Below, piece by piece: positions 59,975 to 64,000 of a DNA stretch of 64,000 nt. The notes under the pieces are model-generated. The model saw only the letters and a program-made list of their open reading frames with translations, ran no database searches and was not told the origin of the DNA. The stretch lies in contig CAJMSE010000007.1 in NCBI GenBank assembly GCA_905216025.1, positions 62,001-126,000 on the forward strand, given 5' to 3'. The stretch comes from an uncultured bacterium. Its GTDB lineage: Bacteria; Bacteroidota; Bacteroidia; Bacteroidales; Bacteroidaceae. The first letter of the stretch is position 1, and each line of letters begins with the position of its first letter. The position numbers and the translations under genes were made by a program.

Positions 59975-60688
59975 ATGGAAAGAAGAAAGATTGCTATTCT
60001 CACCGGTGCCGGCATGTCGGCGGAGAGCGGGATAAAGACGTTCCGCGACGCGGGCGGACTGTGGGAGAACTATCCCGTGGAGCAGGTGGCATCGCACGAG
60101 GGGTGGCTGGCCGACCCGTCGCTGGTCACCGAGTTCTACAACGCCCGGCGCGCCGAGCTGGTGAAGGCCGTGCCGAACGGCGGCCACCGCCTCGTGGCCG
60201 GGCTTGAGCGCGACAACGACGTCACCGTGATAACCCAGAATGTGGACAACCTGCACGAGGCGGCCGGCTCGACGGATGTCATCCACCTGCACGGCGAACT
60301 GATGAAGGTGTGCTCGAGCCGCGACGTCGACGACCCGCGCTATCACGTCACCTTGACGGCATCCAACTGCCGGGTGGAGCCTGGCACGCTCGCCGGCGAC
60401 GGCTCGCTGCTCCGCCCGTTCATCGTCTTCTTCGGCGAGGGCGTGCCGATGATAGAACAGGCCGCGCGGTGCGTCTCGGAGGCCGACGTGCTCATCATCA
60501 TCGGCACGTCGCTCAACGTCTATCCGGCCGCCGGACTCGTGCGCTATGCGCGGCGCGGCACCCCGGTATACCTGATAGACCCGAAGCCGGTGAAGTGCGA
60601 CGTGCTTGGCGTGCACCATATAATGAAGGGCGCTACGGAGGGCATGCGCGAGCTGACGGACATTCTAAAGAGCGGTGGCGGGCTATGA
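59975..60688 (+). CDS. cobB: Sirtuin (NAD-dependent protein deacylase)
   Basis: A 237-aa Sir2 fold. NAD loop GAGMSAESGI (11-20), TQNVDNLHE (87-95) and the catalytic histidine H106 in HLHGE. The zinc-ribbon cysteine pairs of CobB are missing: only single C residues occur in that loop (KVCSS, SNCRV), so zinc binding is doubtful. It removes acetyl or other acyl groups from lysine. Its stop overlaps the start of a recombinase gene (ATGA). Confidence 0.88.
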   Translation: MERRKIAILTGAGMSAESGIKTFRDAGGLWENYPVEQVASHEGWLADPSLVTEFYNARRAELVKAVPNGGHRLVAGLERDNDVTVITQNVDNLHEAAGSTDVIHLHGELMKVCSSRDVDDPRYHVTLTASNCRVEPGTLAGDGSLLRPFIVFFGEGVPMIEQAARCVSEADVLIIIGTSLNVYPAAGLVRYARRGTPVYLIDPKPVKCDVLGVHHIMKGATEGMRELTDILKSGGGL

Positions 60689-61716
60689 CGTTCAGCATCA
60701 GGATAGAACTGCCGCCGGGCATGCGCAGCATACCCGACAGGGAGTTCGTCATCAAGATAGACTGTGACGGGCAGTCCGCCGGCGACGTGGCGGAGAGCGG
60801 CGGCCGGGCGTCGGGCCTGTCGCGGTTCATGAGGGGGATTATCGGCACGCTCCGGCAGGATGGCCGCCAGCGCACGGCGGAGACATACGCGAGCACGCTG
60901 AGCAGCTTCACGGCCTTCCGCCGCGGCCGCGACACCGCCATGGAGACCATCGATGCCGCCATGGCGGGCGACTATGAGCGCTGGATGCGCCGCCGCGGGC
61001 TCAGCCTGAACACGGTGTCGTTCTACATGAGGATAATGCGGTCGGTATACAACCGTGCGGTGGCGGCCGGACTGACGGCCGACAGGAAGCCCTTCCGCGA
61101 CGTATACACCGGCATCGCCCGCACCCGCAAGCGGGCCCTTCCGACGGCCGTGCTGCGCGCCATACGCGATTTCCCGTGCCGCGGGGTGACGGCTTTCGCC
61201 CGCGACATGTTCATGTTCAGCTTCTACACCCGCGGCATGTCGTTCGTAGACATGGCCCACCTGCGGCGCTCCGACATCTCCGGCGGCACGCTGACATACG
61301 TCCGCCGCAAGACGGGGCAGAAGATACGCATGCGCTGGGAGCCGTGCATGGAGGAGATCGTGCGCCGCTACGAGGGGCGCGACGCCGGCGGGCAGACGGT
61401 GGCCGCCAGCTGGCTGCTGCCCATACTCTACGACCCCGCCACGGGGCGGACGCACAGATACAAGGCGCGGCAGTGGCTCGTGAACTACCAGCTGAACAAC
61501 ATCGCCGCCGCATTAGGCATCGAGGAGGGGCTCACGATGTACGTCGCCCGCCACTCGTGGGCCAGCGTGGCGAAAGGCATCGACATCCCGCTCGGCGTCA
61601 TCAGCGACGGAATGGGCCACCACTCGCCGCGCACCACGCAGATATATCTCGACTCTATCGATGCCGGACGCATCGACCGGGCCAACGCAATGATTATAGA
61701 GGCTGTCAGCGACTGA
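60685..61716 (+). CDS. Tyrosine recombinase (Bacteroidota type)
   Basis: A 343-aa site-specific recombinase. An N-terminal SAM-like core-binding domain (TLSSFTAFRRGRDTAMETID) is followed by a catalytic domain with R183 (FYTRGMSFVDMAHLR), R289-H290 (ARHSWAS), H312 (GMGHHS) and the nucleophile Y321 (TQIYLDS). The H of HxxR is Y here, as is frequent in this subfamily. Such enzymes serve integrative elements or invert DNA segments. The start at 60685 sits inside the sirtuin stop; no obvious att or invertible site was found nearby. Confidence 0.88.
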   Translation: MTFSIRIELPPGMRSIPDREFVIKIDCDGQSAGDVAESGGRASGLSRFMRGIIGTLRQDGRQRTAETYASTLSSFTAFRRGRDTAMETIDAAMAGDYERWMRRRGLSLNTVSFYMRIMRSVYNRAVAAGLTADRKPFRDVYTGIARTRKRALPTAVLRAIRDFPCRGVTAFARDMFMFSFYTRGMSFVDMAHLRRSDISGGTLTYVRRKTGQKIRMRWEPCMEEIVRRYEGRDAGGQTVAASWLLPILYDPATGRTHRYKARQWLVNYQLNNIAAALGIEEGLTMYVARHSWASVAKGIDIPLGVISDGMGHHSPRTTQIYLDSIDAGRIDRANAMIIEAVSD

Positions 61717-61870
61717 ACTAAAAAAGGGGACACAGCGTATCACTACGCCATATCCCCGGCCAAAAATGTACTATATGTGTATTTCCTTAGTGTTATCCTG
61801 GCCTGTTGTAATTAAACTATTTAATGCCTTTATGAAAAAGTTAAATGTCTCCTGTGTGTCTTCGATGGCT

Positions 61871-62989
61871 TTATTCTGCGGTGCATATAGTCACGCGGTT
61901 CATGTCGTTCTCCGCGAACGGCTGCACGCGTGAGCCTTCTGCACGCTGCTCTATGCGTGCGGCATCTATGCCGTAGACCTTTGTCAGCACTCCGGCCACG
62001 GCCTCGGCGCGTCCTGCCGAGAGGCGCTCGTTGATGGCCTGCGTGCCTGTTCCGGCGTCGGCATAGCCCGTAAGCACGGCCTTTGCTGCCGGGTGCTCCT
62101 TCATATACTGTGCCAGTTCTGTTATCTTGGCATGCTCATCCGCCGTGATCTCGCACGAGTTGATGGCGAAGAACACCTCCTTGCGCATCGGAGCCACGGT
62201 CTCTGCGGCTTTCTCCTTCACCTCTGCGGCCGGTGCGGGAGTCTCGCTTGCGGGTTCCTCAGCCGGCACAACGGCCTGCATCACGGGCACTTCGGCGGCC
62301 GCCTTGCGGCTGGTCTTGCCGAGGGCAATCTTTATTCCGGCGAGCGCATTGAAGTACCAGTCGGCGTTGCCCGCCTTCTTCGAGTTGTATTTGTCGCTGA
62401 CGACGTTGGCGTTGCCTTCGATGCCGAGCGACACGGCGTCGCTAAGGCGGAAGTCTATGCCGATGCCGCCGCGGCCGAACGGGCGCACCTTCGTGCCGTC
62501 CCATATATAGGCCATCTCGTATCCGGCGGCGTTGATGTCCTGGGCCTCGCCGTTACTGAAGGCGATGTTGGCTCCGCCGCCGGCAAATAAGGTCAGCGAT
62601 ACGGCCCTGTGGGGGTTGTATCCGCCGATGGCGTTGGTCAGGTCGAGGGTCAGGTCGATGCCCGGGGCTATGTGCTTATAGCTGTAATTGACGTTTCCGG
62701 CCAGTCCGTCATTGCCGACGTAGCCGTTGAATCCGCCGCGGCTCTCCCATCCGCTCACGGCAAGGCGCACCCCGAGGACAGGGGTGAACCTGTATCCGGC
62801 AGCCACCTGGACGTTCGGTGACAGCAGGTCGGAGAAGGATGCTTCGCCCAGCGTGTATTGCGCGCCGCCCTGAACCTGTATGAACGGGTGGGGAGCGAAG
62901 ACCTTGCGGCTCTCTGCTTCCTGGCCTGCGGCATGTCCTGCAGCCAAGGCCAATATGGCAGCGGTAAATATATGTCTTCTCAGTTTCAT
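61871..62989 (-). CDS. OmpA-family outer membrane protein
   Basis: A 372-aa protein. Signal peptide (MKLRRHIFTAAILALAAGHA), an eight-strand-like beta-barrel (FIQVQGGAQYTLGEAS, VAAGYRFTPVLGVRLAVSGW), an A/E/P-rich linker (about 228-262) and a C-terminal OmpA peptidoglycan-binding domain (VLTGYADAGTGTQAINERLS, ...RAEAVAGVLTKVYGI). It connects the outer membrane with the wall. The start at 62989 is chosen for the signal peptide although the frame is open to 63106. Confidence 0.9.
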   Translation of the reverse strand: MKLRRHIFTAAILALAAGHAAGQEAESRKVFAPHPFIQVQGGAQYTLGEASFSDLLSPNVQVAAGYRFTPVLGVRLAVSGWESRGGFNGYVGNDGLAGNVNYSYKHIAPGIDLTLDLTNAIGGYNPHRAVSLTLFAGGGANIAFSNGEAQDINAAGYEMAYIWDGTKVRPFGRGGIGIDFRLSDAVSLGIEGNANVVSDKYNSKKAGNADWYFNALAGIKIALGKTSRKAAAEVPVMQAVVPAEEPASETPAPAAEVKEKAAETVAPMRKEVFFAINSCEITADEHAKITELAQYMKEHPAAKAVLTGYADAGTGTQAINERLSAGRAEAVAGVLTKVYGIDAARIEQRAEGSRVQPFAENDMNRVTICTAE

Positions 62990-63011
62990 ATTGTTCGATA
63001 TCTGAATGTTG

Positions 63012-63584
63012 TTACTTTTCTGTGCTATTGCTCTCATTCTGCTGCGCATCGTATGCACGCATGGCTGAGTCGCGCTTGTTAGGGTCGACGACACCTCTGT
63101 CTCCATATTCAGTGTTTGTCAAGCAAAGAAGCCAGTTTCCCATGTAGTTTACCGGTTTGAAAAACATCTTTGTCGTTATGTCCGGCATGTCGCCCTCTGC
63201 CTTTCTCAGTACTACGTTGCAGAGAACCTCGTTCGCATAGTATTCGTTGAACTTTATATACTCGATGCGGTAGTCGATGGGGTGGATGGTCTTGAGCATC
63301 GAGACGACCTCGGCCAGTCCGTCATTGTCGAGCGGCTGCGGCTCGCCCTTTATTTCTTCATCGTTCCTGTACAGCATTCCGGCTGCTTCGGAGTAATTCT
63401 CTTCTTTGGCAAATGTGAAGAACCTGTCAACCAGCTGTTTCACGGCAACGGTGTCCTTGCTCTCCATTGCCTGCTCGAATGTCGTCTCGTTTCCGGCCGG
63501 CTTCTCCTTGTTCGACTTGCAGGCGGCGACGAGGAAGACTGTGGTCAGAACGATGACAAGTACTGATTGTTTATGGATATTCAT
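63012..63584 (-). CDS. Lipoprotein of unknown function
   Basis: A 190-aa protein. The N-terminus MNIHKQSVLVIVLTTVFLVAAC carries a lipobox (LVAAC). The mature part is small and helical with EQAMESKDTVAVKQLVDRFF, of a kind seen in DUF4878-like or NTF2-like lipoproteins; I cannot assign it firmly. It lies 22 nt upstream of the OmpA-family gene on the same strand and may share its transcript. Confidence 0.7.
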   Translation of the reverse strand: MNIHKQSVLVIVLTTVFLVAACKSNKEKPAGNETTFEQAMESKDTVAVKQLVDRFFTFAKEENYSEAAGMLYRNDEEIKGEPQPLDNDGLAEVVSMLKTIHPIDYRIEYIKFNEYYANEVLCNVVLRKAEGDMPDITTKMFFKPVNYMGNWLLCLTNTEYGDRGVVDPNKRDSAMRAYDAQQNESNSTEK

Positions 63585-63672
63585 ATAGTGTAGTGTTATG
63601 TAATGTCATATTCTAAAAAGAAGGCGGGGAGACAACCTCCCCGTCTTCCTTTTGTCTGTGCTTTACCGGTTA

Positions 63673-64000
63673 TCAGTGCTTCTTTGCGGAAGAACTGTTA
63701 CCGCCGGGAGTCTTGTTGACTTTCAGGGTAGCAGATACCTTGAGTTCTCCCCATGTTGTGGTTACGGTAACCGGAATCCTTACGTTGAACGAATGTGCGA
63801 TATTCGTATTGACCTGTGTCAGCGTCACCTTACCCATGTTGTTGAGGGTGATGTTGCCTGTGGGAGCGGTGTACTTGACAGTGAAGTCATTGCTGTCGAC
63901 GGTCTTCCATGTTCCGCTGTAGTTGGTCTCGATCTTTGTTTCGTCAACGGCAAGCTTGCTGATGCCGTAGAATGCCCAGAAGGAAACCTTACGGTTACTA
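63673..64000 (-). CDS. Partial protein, C-terminal part only
   Basis: The last ~108 codons of a gene that continues beyond the right edge. The visible end is beta-rich and Thr/Val-rich (WGELKVSATLKVNKTPGG, ending NSSSAKKH). It looks like a secreted or surface Ig-like domain rather than an enzyme. No family is assigned. Confidence 0.55.
   Translation of the reverse strand, partial: SNRKVSFWAFYGISKLAVDETKIETNYSGTWKTVDSNDFTVKYTAPTGNITLNNMGKVTLTQVNTNIAHSFNVRIPVTVTTTWGELKVSATLKVNKTPGGNSSSAKKH

Noticed and set aside
61732..61780. Terminator after the tyrosine recombinase
   Set aside because: GGGG...GCGTA-TCAC-TACGC...CCCC can pair, but it is not followed by a T-run and the stem is interrupted.

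Overview
The window reads as a chromosomal segment of a GC-rich member of the Bacteroidales (Bacteroidota), probably near Prevotellaceae or Muribaculaceae. Evidence: repeated Bacteroidota promoters of the form TAnnTTTG, often with a TTG or TTTG about 19-21 nt upstream; type IX secretion signatures (a PorZ-like protein and a C-terminal sorting domain); a Bacteroidota-type tyrosine recombinase; DUF4254 and DUF4294 proteins. Most genes are housekeeping. I saw no rRNA, tRNA, CRISPR array or intact insertion sequence.

Left part (1-15.8 kb): polyprenyl synthetase (partial), polA, a tandem pair of M50-like membrane peptidases each preceded by a parS-like 16-mer, an Lrp regulator divergent from metY, a ThiF/MoeB-type enzyme, a CNNM/CBS protein, ychF, lgt plus an MFS transporter, a split ThrE-type exporter and a LysR regulator. 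From 15.8 to 20.5 kb the sequence turns AT-rich and carries a complete DpnII/MboI-type GATC restriction-modification system next to a 6S-like structured RNA. A Fic protein follows, bracketed by two near-identical palindromes. Then come mutS, leuS-rdgB, a PorZ-like propeller protein and nadA.

Centre (31.7-43.0 kb): a gene-free stretch with a cluster of DnaA-box-like 9-mers is a candidate replication origin. It is followed by a long, structured leader and then eight same-strand genes: a membrane protein, a tubulin-like GTPase with a C-terminal GYF_2 domain, a zinc-ribbon/single-TM/MORN protein and five exported proteins of unknown function. I know of no described system with this composition, and it is the best candidate for an undescribed one. 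The gene order suggests a cytosolic tubulin-like protein coupled through membrane anchors to periplasmic or outer-membrane partners; this is inference.

Right part (43.0-64.0 kb): a T9SS-cargo beta-helix protein, two AlbA_2/ATPase-fold regulators flanking a YiiX-type hydrolase, a SpoU methyltransferase, a glycosyltransferase/DUF4254/rubredoxin cluster, pdxB, acpP-fabF-rnc, a phytase-like histidine phosphatase, an aldo-keto reductase, a sirtuin overlapping a tyrosine recombinase, an OmpA-family protein, a lipoprotein and a partial gene.

Intergenic DNA is rich in repeats: a dispersed ~160-bp element (three copies plus a fragment), G/C-rich hairpins (one apparently inserted in frame inside leuS), large nested palindromes and a 22-bp tandem repeat. 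All identifications are from reading sequence and motifs; no database search was run.
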